This document shows, piece after piece, positions 12,128 to 20,900 of a stretch of 36,516 nt of DNA. The stretch's first letter is position 1; the number at the start of each line of letters is the position of its first letter. A program made the position numbers and the translations under genes. Origin of the DNA: a virus; IMG/VR virus record IMGVR_UViG_3300040856_002461, positions 1 through 36,516 of that record. One strand, given 5' to 3'. Below the pieces are notes generated by a model that worked only from the letters and a program-made list of their open reading frames with translations, was not told the origin of the DNA and ran no database searches.

Positions 12128-13675
12128 ATGAGTAGCGTGAAGCGCTTCATGGCTGCTTTCGCCGGATCGGAAGCAGCCCACGGTCAAACCGTCGTTGGAA
12201 GAACCAAGCGGAATGGAAAGGCAGAGGCAAAGAGTTTCATCGTCCGCGAGCCGCTGACGGAGAAGAAAGTTGCGCTGCATTTATCTGGTGGCCAAGGGGT
12301 CGGGGCGATACCGATCAACGTGGAAAACCAGTGCAAGTTTGGAGCCATCGACGTTGACGACTACGACCTAGATCTCCGTGACGTAGTCCGGAGGGTAAAC
12401 ACTTCAAAGGTTCCGCTGGTGGTGTGTCGCTCAAAGTCAGGGGGTGCGCATCTGTACCTGTTCCTTCGAACGTGGGTGGACGCCGCAATCCTTCGAGAGT
12501 ACCTGACCGAGATATCTTCGGCGCTGGGATTCTCAGGCCGTGAGATATTCCCAAAGCAGGACACGGTTCTTTTGGAACGGGGTGACGTAGGCAACTTCAT
12601 CAACCTACCGTACCAGAACGCGGAGAATACGCTGCGGTACGCACTGGACGAGAACGGTGACGCACTGACTTTGGAAGAGTTTCTCGACACCGTTGAGAAG
12701 AAGCGCTGCAATCTCGCCGACCTTGAACCCATTATGCTTCGGAATGCAAAGCAGGACGAGGCGGCGGATATGAAAAACTTCCCGCCATGCATGCAACGGA
12801 TCGTTGCGATGGGCGGGTGGGAACTGAACCGGAACATCGGTCTCTTCCATGTCGGGTGTTCGATGAAGAAAGCCTACCCTGACGCTTGGAAACAGGCGTT
12901 GGAGGAATGGAACACGCGCCACATGAGCCCACCCCTTCCCGCGGAAGAGGTCGCCGTAATCCAGAAACAGCTGGACAAGAAGGACTATGGGTTCAAGTGC
13001 AACGAGAAACCCATGGCGGACTACTGCGACAAGGAGCTGTGCCGACAAGTCAAATACGGTATCGGCTCCGGAGGCATCAGCTTCCCGACCCTGACGGGCC
13101 TGACCATCATGATGTCCGATCCCCGGGTCTACTACGTCAACGTGGACGGCAAGCGTCTGGAGCTGAATGTGAATGAGCTTAACTCTCCCCGGGAGTTTCA
13201 GAAGAAAGCTCTGAACGATCTCAGTATCCGACCCCAGATGATGAAGGATGCTGACTGGGGGATACTGGTCAACAAGCTTCTGGCCGAGGCAGTCGAAATA
13301 GACGTGCCCCCTGAAGCAACAAAGCGCGGTCGGTTCCTTGAGCACCTCGAAGAGTTCTGCACCGGGCGCGTGCGCGCCATGTCCCCGGAAGAGGTGCAGA
13401 TGAACAAGCCTTGGACAGACAAGGGCGAACACTTCTTCAAGATGAAAGCCCTGATGGACTTTCTGAAGAAGAAAGAGTTCGGAGAAATGAACCACGCGCA
13501 GGTGCTTGAAGAACTCAAGCGGATATCTGACGGCGAAGACCCGATGTCACACATCGCCATCCGCAAAGAGGACGGTTCGAGATCAACGGTTCGTGTGTGC
13601 AAGATACCCGCGTTCTCCCACGTGGAGGTGGAAGTGAAGTTGGATGAAACAAGAGGCGGCTTCGTGCCGTTCTAG
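12128..13675 (+). CDS. Archaeo-eukaryotic-type primase (515 aa)
   Basis: AEP motifs are visible: motif I FGAIDVDD with Asp75 and Asp77 as metal ligands, motif II CRSKSGGAHLYLF with His108, and the FINLPYQN segment that contains motif III-like residues. This is the TOTE-type AEP family often seen in phages. After residue 200 or so a helical PriCT-like part follows, then a cysteine patch (FKCNEKPMADYCDKELCRQVKYG) that could bind zinc or an iron-sulfur cluster, and a C-terminal domain. It would lay down primers for the polymerase encoded downstream. AGGAGA precedes ATG 12128. No DnaB-type helicase domain is fused to it. Confidence 0.85.
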   Translation: MSSVKRFMAAFAGSEAAHGQTVVGRTKRNGKAEAKSFIVREPLTEKKVALHLSGGQGVGAIPINVENQCKFGAIDVDDYDLDLRDVVRRVNTSKVPLVVCRSKSGGAHLYLFLRTWVDAAILREYLTEISSALGFSGREIFPKQDTVLLERGDVGNFINLPYQNAENTLRYALDENGDALTLEEFLDTVEKKRCNLADLEPIMLRNAKQDEAADMKNFPPCMQRIVAMGGWELNRNIGLFHVGCSMKKAYPDAWKQALEEWNTRHMSPPLPAEEVAVIQKQLDKKDYGFKCNEKPMADYCDKELCRQVKYGIGSGGISFPTLTGLTIMMSDPRVYYVNVDGKRLELNVNELNSPREFQKKALNDLSIRPQMMKDADWGILVNKLLAEAVEIDVPPEATKRGRFLEHLEEFCTGRVRAMSPEEVQMNKPWTDKGEHFFKMKALMDFLKKKEFGEMNHAQVLEELKRISDGEDPMSHIAIRKEDGSRSTVRVCKIPAFSHVEVEVKLDETRGGFVPF

Positions 13676-13684
13676 GAGGAAGAC

Positions 13685-13993
13685 ATGAGCAAGGACAAAG
13701 GGCGTTTGAAATTCCCAACCATCGACGAACGGCTGATGACGTTGGAGCAGGTCGCTGACTGGCTGTACGTATCACCGTCCACGATCTATCGCTGGGAGCA
13801 GGCCGAGATGATGCCGAGGCGCATCTGTTTGGGCGATCCCGATGACCCCAAAGCAGCGCGCAGGTTCCTTAAGAAGGAGCTGGACGAGTGGCTGATGTCT
13901 CGGCCGCGGGGCGCGGGCCGACTTCCGGAGGAGCTTCGTCCGCAGATGGAAGGACAGCCCAAGGCGGAGACCACCGCGGATGCGGAGGATTGA
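13685..13993 (+). CDS. AlpA/MerR-like helix-turn-helix protein (102 aa)
   Basis: LMTLEQVADWLYVSPSTIYRWEQAEMMPRRICLG is the HTH_17/AlpA pattern: a helix, a turn with SPSTIYRW, then a wing. The C-terminal 35 residues are proline/glutamate-rich and probably disordered. AlpA-like proteins act as excision factors or regulators; no integrase is present here, so a regulatory or replication-accessory role is more likely. AGGAGG is five bases before ATG; it lies nine bases after the primase gene. Confidence 0.8.
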   Translation: MSKDKGRLKFPTIDERLMTLEQVADWLYVSPSTIYRWEQAEMMPRRICLGDPDDPKAARRFLKKELDEWLMSRPRGAGRLPEELRPQMEGQPKAETTADAED

Positions 13994-13996
13994 CGC

Positions 13997-15514
13997 ATGG
14001 ATGTTATCCTCGGTCCTCCGGGCTGTGGCAAGACACACCGCCTAATCGAAGAGGTGAAGAAGGAGCTTGAGTCTGGCACCGCGCCGGAACGCATTGGCTT
14101 TGCCTCGTTTACCAAGAAGGCTGTGGACGAGGCGCTGACCCGGATTTGCACGGAGTTCGGTCTGTCCAAGAAGCGCTTTCCTTTTGTTCGGACACTGCAT
14201 TCCATGTGCTTTGTAGCCCTTGGGCTACAGCGCTCTGATGTCATGGCTCCGTCAGACTGGAAACAGTTTGGCGAGGAGATGGGGTTCGACATGATCGGCA
14301 CCTCGCGGTCTGCCTTGGAGGATGGATTAATCCTTCCGGGTAGTACACGGGAAGGAGACAGGTATCTCTCGGCGATTGAACGGGCGCGCCTGCGCTGCGT
14401 CCCCATCGAACAGGAGATCAACGATACCCGGCAGGGAGATTTGTACGTACCGCTGCTGTACAAGATGCAGGGGCTGATGTTCGAGTACCTGCATCAGATG
14501 GGTAAGTTCACCTTCACCGATATGCTGGATCAATTCTTGTCAGTGGGCGAAGCACCAAAGCTCCGACTGTTGATCATCGACGAGGCACAGGACCTGACGC
14601 CGCTGCAGTGGAAAGTGGTGTTCAAGCTTGCGCGGTCCGCGGACCATGTGATTGTGGCCGGGGACGACGATCAGGCGATCCACCGGTGGGCGGGCGTGGA
14701 GCCGCACCAGTTCACGCACATCGCCCGGCACGCCGAGGTCTTGCGACAAAGTTACCGGCTACCGCAGCCAGTGTTCGATCTTTCGCAGCGCATCGTGCAT
14801 CGGATCCCGGGCCGCGTGCAGAAGCCCTACAGTCCTGCCTCACACAACGGGAGTGTCATGTGGCACAGCGACGTGTATTCTGTGCCACTTGGCGAGGGCA
14901 GCTGGACCTTCATGGCCCGGACCAACGCACAGGTGGCCAACTGGGCGGCCGAAATGAGGGAGCAGGGTTACCTGTTCGAGGTCAACGGGTACAGCTCTGT
15001 GCGCAAGCGGACGGCCCGTGCGCTGCGCCTGTGGGGCATCATACAGCGCGGGGGTTACCTGACCCACAGCGAAGCCATGGCGCTGTACGACGAGCTACCG
15101 AAGCAGGGGGACGCACGGGCGTTCGACGAAGACTCCCCGGCCCGCCTGAAGATGGCAGACCCGGACGACAAGTACACGTACCAGATCTTGTACAAGGACT
15201 ATGGACTGCGACTGAAGCAGGACACGCACCCGCTGGTGGCGCTGGACCTCAGTGTGGAAGACAGGCGGTACGTCGCAGCCCTGCAGCGACGGGGAGAGAA
15301 CCTCGAAGCCCCGGCCCGAATCAAACTCAGCACGATCCATTCGATGAAGGGCGGAGAGGATGACAACATCGTGGTCGATCTGGCCACGACACGCCGCATC
15401 GAAGAGGGTGACCACCCGGAAGACGAGCACCGGGTGTTCTACGTGGGCGTCACCCGCGCCCGCCACAACCTACACATCTTGCAGACAGGAGCACGGTACA
15501 ACTATGGCATATGA
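13997..15514 (+). CDS. UvrD/Rep-like superfamily 1 helicase (505 aa)
   Basis: Walker A GPPGCGKT at residues 6-13, motif Ia FASFTKKAVDEAL, motif II LLIIDEAQDLTPLQW, motif III VAGDDDQAIHRWAG, motif IV region LRQSYRLP, motif V IKLSTIHSMKGGEDDNIVV and motif VI VFYVGVTRARHNLHIL all appear in order. This is a compact SF1A 3'-5' DNA helicase lacking the large insertions of UvrD. It probably unwinds ahead of the polymerase or in recombination, since no DnaB-type helicase is present in the window. GGAGG precedes ATG 13997; it overlaps the next gene by 11 bases. Confidence 0.92.
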   Translation: MDVILGPPGCGKTHRLIEEVKKELESGTAPERIGFASFTKKAVDEALTRICTEFGLSKKRFPFVRTLHSMCFVALGLQRSDVMAPSDWKQFGEEMGFDMIGTSRSALEDGLILPGSTREGDRYLSAIERARLRCVPIEQEINDTRQGDLYVPLLYKMQGLMFEYLHQMGKFTFTDMLDQFLSVGEAPKLRLLIIDEAQDLTPLQWKVVFKLARSADHVIVAGDDDQAIHRWAGVEPHQFTHIARHAEVLRQSYRLPQPVFDLSQRIVHRIPGRVQKPYSPASHNGSVMWHSDVYSVPLGEGSWTFMARTNAQVANWAAEMREQGYLFEVNGYSSVRKRTARALRLWGIIQRGGYLTHSEAMALYDELPKQGDARAFDEDSPARLKMADPDDKYTYQILYKDYGLRLKQDTHPLVALDLSVEDRRYVAALQRRGENLEAPARIKLSTIHSMKGGEDDNIVVDLATTRRIEEGDHPEDEHRVFYVGVTRARHNLHILQTGARYNYGI

Positions 15515-15848
15515 CACGTGCCTTGAAGGCAAAAAACACGATCAGGAAAAAATCCGCATGGACCTTGTTCCGCCGGAGGCGGTCGAGGCACTGGCCACAG
15601 TACTGACCTTCGGCGCCGACAAGTACGGAGACAGAAACTGGGAGCTCGGCATGAGCTGGGGCCGGGTTTTTGGGGCTCTGATGCGCCACATGTGGGCTTG
15701 GTGGAAGGGGGAGGGGGTTGATCCAGAGACAGGCATGTCTCACCTCTGGCACGCGCTGTGCTGCATAGCGTTCCTTGTCGCCTACGAAGAAAGAAACATA
15801 GGCACGGATGACCGTGCCCCTGCCGCGAAGGAGGGCAAAGAACAGTGA
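15504..15848 (+). CDS. DUF5664-type dATP/dGTP diphosphohydrolase-like protein (114 aa)
   Basis: The conserved block reads KIRMDLVPPEAVEALATVLTFGADKYGDRNWELG, then FGALMRHMWAWWKGEGVDPETGMSHLWHALCCIAFL. This is the DUF5664 pattern (KYG-x-RNWE-x-G, RH-x2-A, GE-x2-D-x-E-x-G-x2-H-x2-HA), which databases call the N-terminal domain of dATP/dGTP diphosphohydrolase. The acidic and histidine residues would hold metal. The enzyme may shape the nucleotide pool or remove unwanted dNTPs; the exact substrate is not known from sequence. ATG 15504 lies in the UvrD gene end; the stop overlaps the next start as GTGA. Confidence 0.82.
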   Translation: MAYDTCLEGKKHDQEKIRMDLVPPEAVEALATVLTFGADKYGDRNWELGMSWGRVFGALMRHMWAWWKGEGVDPETGMSHLWHALCCIAFLVAYEERNIGTDDRAPAAKEGKEQ

Positions 15849-16030
15849 AACCGATGCAATACAAAATTGTTCGGGCCTGTTGGCTTCACGAGTTGGAGCG
15901 GTTGGTACAAGAAACGATGAGGGATGGATGGGTGCCGCAAGGCGGGCCTTTTAAGACTGGCTATAGTGACGTTGCCTTGGGGCAAGCAATGATCAAGACG
16001 GTTGAATCCGGGGAGGCCTCTGATGGTTAA
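15845..16030 (+). CDS. DUF1737 domain protein (61 aa)
   Basis: MQYKIVRACWLHELERLVQETMRDGWVPQGGPF...YSDVALGQAMIK matches DUF1737: a strand YKIV, a helix, a GW-x-P-x-GG turn and a final strand with QAM. Function unknown; the family is common in phages. GTG 15845 shares GTGA with the previous stop and is preferred; ATG 15854 would remove three residues. It overlaps the polymerase start by eight bases and contains its ribosome site GGGGAGG. Confidence 0.8.
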   Translation: MKPMQYKIVRACWLHELERLVQETMRDGWVPQGGPFKTGYSDVALGQAMIKTVESGEASDG

Positions 16031-17933
16031 GGACAGATACGACAGCAGCACCGACGACTTCCTTCTGCGGCACGACCTGACAGACATTGAGGTGGAGTGG
16101 TCCGCGCCGACAGAGCTGCCGGACCTGACCCAGTGCAAGACCATTGCGGTTGACCTCGAAACCCGCGATCCGAGGATCAAGGAGCGCGGCCCGGGGTGGG
16201 CGACAAAGACGGGCGAGATCATTGGGATTGCTGTAGCCGCGGGCGACTTCCACGGCTACTTCCCGATCCGGCACCAGACAGGCCCGAACCTTGACACCAA
16301 GATGGTGCTTCGCTGGCTGAACGATCACATGAAGCGCCCGGAAATCACCAAGGTCTGCCACAATGCGCAGTACGACATCGGCTGGATGCGGGCCGAGGGC
16401 ATCGATGTGAAGGGCAAGATCATCGATACCATGCTGGCAGCGGCTGTCGTTGATGAGAACCGCTGGAGCTACGGTCTGGACAACCTCGGTCGCGATCTTC
16501 TCGGTGCCCGCAAGGACGAGAAGATGCTGCGGAAGGCGGCCCAGCAGTTCGGCGTGGACCCCAAGGCGCAGATGTACAAGCTGCCCGCCCGCTACGTGGG
16601 TGGATATGCCGAACAGGATGCGGTGCTGACACTCAAGCTGTGGCACCACCTGATGGCCGAGATCGACAAGCAGGACCTGTGGTCCGTGTTCGAACTGGAG
16701 ACGCGCGTGCTGCCTGCCCTGATCGACATGCGTCTCCATGGTGTGCGTGTGGACGTAGACGGGGCCGATGCTGCCAAGAAACAACTGACGAAACGGTACA
16801 AAGAGCTGCAGTCTTTTGTGAAGGACCGCACCGGTGTTGAGGTCGAGCCGTGGGCCGCGGACAGCGTGAAGCAGGTCTTTGAAAAGCTGGGCCTGTACTA
16901 CCAGACAACGGAGAAGGGCCAGCCGTCGTTCACCAAAGACTTCATGCGGGACCACCAGCATGAGGTGCCCCGGGCCATCAACAGCATGCGCGAGACGGAC
17001 AAGGCGCGGAACACGTTCCTTGAAAACATCATCAGCTTTTCGAACAAGGGGCGGATCCACTGCGAGTTCCACCAGCTGAAGAGCGATGACGGCGGCACGG
17101 TGACGGGCAGGATGTCTTGCTCCAACCCCAATCTACAACAGATCCCGGCCCGCGATCCGGAGGTCAAGAAGATGATCCGGGGTTTGTTCCTTCCGGACGA
17201 AGGGTGCCGTTGGGGAAGCTTCGATTATTCTTCGCAAGAACCGCGGATGTTAGTTCATTTTGCTGCGCAACTTCCGGACCGGATGCGCCATCCGATGATC
17301 GACACCATCGTCGATGAATACAAGCAGGGAGATGCGGACCTGCACCAGATGGTGGCAGATATGGCAGGCATCAGCCGGAAGCAGGCGAAGACAATCAACC
17401 TCGGCATTATGTACGGCATGGGCAAGGCAAAGCTGGCGGACCAGATGGGACTGTCTGTGGACGAGGCCTCGGCCCTGTTGGAGAAGTACCACGAAGAGGT
17501 GCCGTTCGTGAAAGGTATCGCTGATGTGGCGTCAAAGCAGGCGGACAAGCACGGTCAGATACGAACCATCGGCGGACGTTTGTGCCGTTTCGATCTTTGG
17601 GAACCCTCCAGCTTCGGGTACAATAAACCCATGCGGTATGAGGAAGCTCAAAAAGCATATGGTGGGGTCAACCGCTTGCGGCGGGCGTTCACCTACAAGG
17701 CCCTCAACCGCTTGATCCAAGGATCGTCAGCCGACCAGACGAAGACGGCGTTGGCCGTGGCCTACGAGAGCGGCAAGCTGCCGCTCCTGCAGGTCCACGA
17801 CGAACTGTGTTTCAATGTCTCCAGCGACAAGGACATCCCCGAGATCGTGGAGATCATGGAAAACTGCCTGCCGCTTGCCGTTCCCAGCAAAGTCGATGCT
17901 GACATCCAGAGCAACTGGGGAGACGTAGACTGA
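16023..17933 (+). CDS. polA: Family A DNA polymerase with 3'-5' exonuclease (636 aa)
   Basis: Exonuclease motifs: Exo I VDLET (Asp44, Glu46), Exo II CHNAQYDIGWM and Exo III YAEQDAVLTL. Polymerase motifs: GRMSCSNPNLQQIP, motif A GSFDYSSQEPRMLVHFA, motif B KQAKTINLGIMYG and motif C LLQVHDELCF. There is no 5'-3' exonuclease domain, as in most phage replicases. In motif B the residue equal to E. coli Phe762 is Leu460, a variant known in many phage family A enzymes and thought to favour fidelity over speed and reduce dideoxynucleotide use. ATG 16023 has GGGGAGG six bases upstream; an in-frame TTG at 16002 is not supported. It is the last gene of the replication operon. Confidence 0.95.
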   Translation: MVKDRYDSSTDDFLLRHDLTDIEVEWSAPTELPDLTQCKTIAVDLETRDPRIKERGPGWATKTGEIIGIAVAAGDFHGYFPIRHQTGPNLDTKMVLRWLNDHMKRPEITKVCHNAQYDIGWMRAEGIDVKGKIIDTMLAAAVVDENRWSYGLDNLGRDLLGARKDEKMLRKAAQQFGVDPKAQMYKLPARYVGGYAEQDAVLTLKLWHHLMAEIDKQDLWSVFELETRVLPALIDMRLHGVRVDVDGADAAKKQLTKRYKELQSFVKDRTGVEVEPWAADSVKQVFEKLGLYYQTTEKGQPSFTKDFMRDHQHEVPRAINSMRETDKARNTFLENIISFSNKGRIHCEFHQLKSDDGGTVTGRMSCSNPNLQQIPARDPEVKKMIRGLFLPDEGCRWGSFDYSSQEPRMLVHFAAQLPDRMRHPMIDTIVDEYKQGDADLHQMVADMAGISRKQAKTINLGIMYGMGKAKLADQMGLSVDEASALLEKYHEEVPFVKGIADVASKQADKHGQIRTIGGRLCRFDLWEPSSFGYNKPMRYEEAQKAYGGVNRLRRAFTYKALNRLIQGSSADQTKTALAVAYESGKLPLLQVHDELCFNVSSDKDIPEIVEIMENCLPLAVPSKVDADIQSNWGDVD

Positions 17934-20900
17934 CTACTGTTGCTGCAACCGACGCTGGATTTCAGCGTTACGGGCCTGAGAAATCGGGTCCGCTCCAAGG
18001 AGCTCCAAGGGAGCGGGAGGTTGACCAGCTGGTGTCCGCGGAGGCTGTGGGGCCGCGGGCACTGGCACTGATTCGATAGCGGGCACCGGCGGTGCCGCGG
18101 TCGGTGCCGCCGGTGTTCTCAATTCCAAAAAGGGATTGACCTCGGCCGGTTCTCCAAACAGCTCTGTCTCCTGAACCTCGCCCCGCTGCCGCTGCAGATA
18201 CCGCTCCGGGCTCAAGGTTTCGCCGCGGCGATCCGCGGACATGCGGTTCAATGTTCCCCAGTCTACATCACGTGTGACACGGCGACGGTCTTCCTGCGAC
18301 ATCTGCAGGGCAACCTCTTTCTTGATCTCGCGCGAAGTCGTACCCGGGTAGAACTCGCCCCGCATGATGGCGTTCACTTCCTTCCGGCCGAGGTTCGCTT
18401 TCTGGATCAGATTGCGACGGATCTCTTGATCCGAAAGGCCCAAGGTCCGCGCTGCGAGAATGTCGGCATAAAGCTTCGACTGTTCCCGGTACAGGGCGTT
18501 CAGGTAGTTGTCCCACCCACGCGTGATGTCTTGAGGCGTGCTGTCCGCAGCACGGATGATTCGGTTGGCTGCGGTCTTGGCTTCCGAACGGCGGGGCGCG
18601 TAGGCAAGGCCGCTGAACTCGAAGTCCCGCTTCAGGTTCATCTCCATCGGGGTGAAGCCGGTCACCTGCCGGGCCAATTCCTCGAAGGTGTTGTATTCCT
18701 GACCACGCGGCCCGGGAACCTCTGACATGGCACGGGTCAGGCGGCCCGGCTGCAGTTCCCCGAGGCGCGTGGTTGCACCAAGTTTGAGGTACGCCGGGAC
18801 CAAGCTGTCTGTGACATGCAGGAAACCCTCAGACACCTGCGTGCCAAGGGAGTCGGTGTCGTTGTAGATCTTCGCGCCAGTGCTGGTCTGGCCGCCCCGG
18901 CCAACGCCAAGGCTGGCGAGACCGCCACTGGGCAGCACGTCCCGGACACGTTCGAAGACAATCGATTCAGCTGCGAACGGGTCAAGGAGCGCGGCGAGGC
19001 TGGAGAAGGCACCGGCGGCAATCTGTTCTGCTTCGCTTTTGTCCAGACGACCCTTCTCTTGGTACTGCCGCAGCCCGGCCTGAAGCGCGTCGGTAACAAA
19101 GCCGTACGGTGCGACGTAGCTGAGGTCGATGTACTTGAGGTTACCCTCGCCGTCGTTGTCGATCACAAGAATGTCGTGGCCGTCCATGTACGGAGGCAGC
19201 TGCTGGTACATCGCCTCCATCTGTTCCGGAGATACACCGTTCGCCATCATCGATGCGCGGACCATGGCCTTCGGTGCGATGGCCGCGACAGACAGGTAGC
19301 CCGCCAGCCGCTGCGCACCAAGGGCACGAATTTGACGTTCGAATGTGCGCGCTGCCTGCTCGCCCATGGCCTGCCGGATCTCAGGACTGACCGTGTACGC
19401 CATCTCCTTCAGACCGCGGTCGAGGATGTTGACCGAGTTGCGGATGTTTTCGGAGGCGAACGAGGTAAAGTTCCCGAAGAACGGAATACGATCCAGCTGG
19501 CGCACAGCTTCCCCGACCCGGCCGTAGATAGGCATCGTGTCTTTGACGATGTCGGCCGCCATGACTTCGACCGCGGTCAGCGGTGCGGCACCCGCAGGCA
19601 TCGCACGCTCCAGCGCCTCCGATGTCATACGCTTCCCAAGACCTTGGCTGACCATGTCGCCCAGCAGGGTGGAGTATTGGTCAGGATCAAGGCCCGAGGA
19701 CCGCAGTGCCTCGGTCAGCTTGGCCTCTTCGGCCATGACCGCCACGCCTTTGAAGAAGGAGTCTGATCCCTGCGCCAAGTTTTCCATGAACTGGCTGAAC
19801 TTGGTGAAGGGCTTCAGCATCTTGGTCTCAGCCAGACGCTCGCGTCCCTTCTTGAACGCAGCGGAGGCCCCGACACCCGGTCCCTCGGACACGTAGTCTT
19901 TGATCGCGCTGATCAGAAGGTTGCTGTCCTGTGTCCCAGACAGTTCCAGTTTGCGTTTCAGGCGCGCCAGCCCCGCCTCGTCCAGCTTGGCGAGGTCGTC
20001 CATGAACAACGAGAACATGGTCGGCACGTCCATCTCGCGTGAGAAGTTGGCGTTGCCCATGAGCATGGCGGTGTTGCCGAGGATATCCCGAACACGGGAC
20101 GCTGGGTTGGGAACGATCAGCTGCTTCTGCGAGAAGCCGCGGATCTGGTTGAGTATAGCCAGAGCCTCGGACACAAACCCGGTATTCAGCTGCAATGGCG
20201 CAGTCAGCACACGCTCCAGTTCCGGAGCCACATAGGCCCCGGACAGGGTTCCGTACTTGCCGCCGAAGACAGAGCTTGCGTCAGACTCCCCGAGTTTGAC
20301 GTAGCCCATGTCCGACAGAACCTGCTCCGCCGCCGCGGCCTGATCAACGCGACCCGCGCGGCCCGGGGCAAACCCAGACAGAGCTGCTTCGTACTCCTGC
20401 TGAGTCATGGTTACCGGATCGGGAACCCGTACGACCATGGGCCGACCGCCGTTGCGCAACTGATCCACCGCTCGGGACAGATCGACGGTGTTGCCAGAAC
20501 GGGCGAGCCGTTCGAAGAAGTCAGAAGAAGCGCTGGTCTTGGCAAGCTTTTCAACGGTGGTGACGAAGAGTTCGTCAGGGTCAGTGATCTCGCCCATCAG
20601 TGCCCGAAGGGCAGGGCTCTGATCCACCAGCGGTTTGCGCTTAATAAACATTTCGTCGCTGATCTTTAACAGCGGCGAGTTCTTGGCAAAGAAGTTGCCC
20701 TTTTTGCCAAGCGTCTTCTCCGTGGCGGTGGAGATCAGATTGTCCAAAGCCGTCTTGGGATCAACACCCTGCTTAATACTGGTCAGGCCCAAGATATCCA
20801 GAACTGTGTTGCGAGCCGTTTCTTCCGGAACGATGGTGCTACCCCGGGAAAGATTGGCGCGAACTTCTTGAACCGCCTCTTGAAACTTCGGAGAGTTGAG

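Noticed and set aside
11114-12280. 388-codon frame opposite the SSB-like gene
   Set aside because: Antisense shadow spanning two real genes and the hairpin; composition is not protein-like.
18816-19766. 316-codon rightward frame inside the 1441-residue gene
   Set aside because: Antisense shadow of a gene with coding continuity, ribosome site and operon context.
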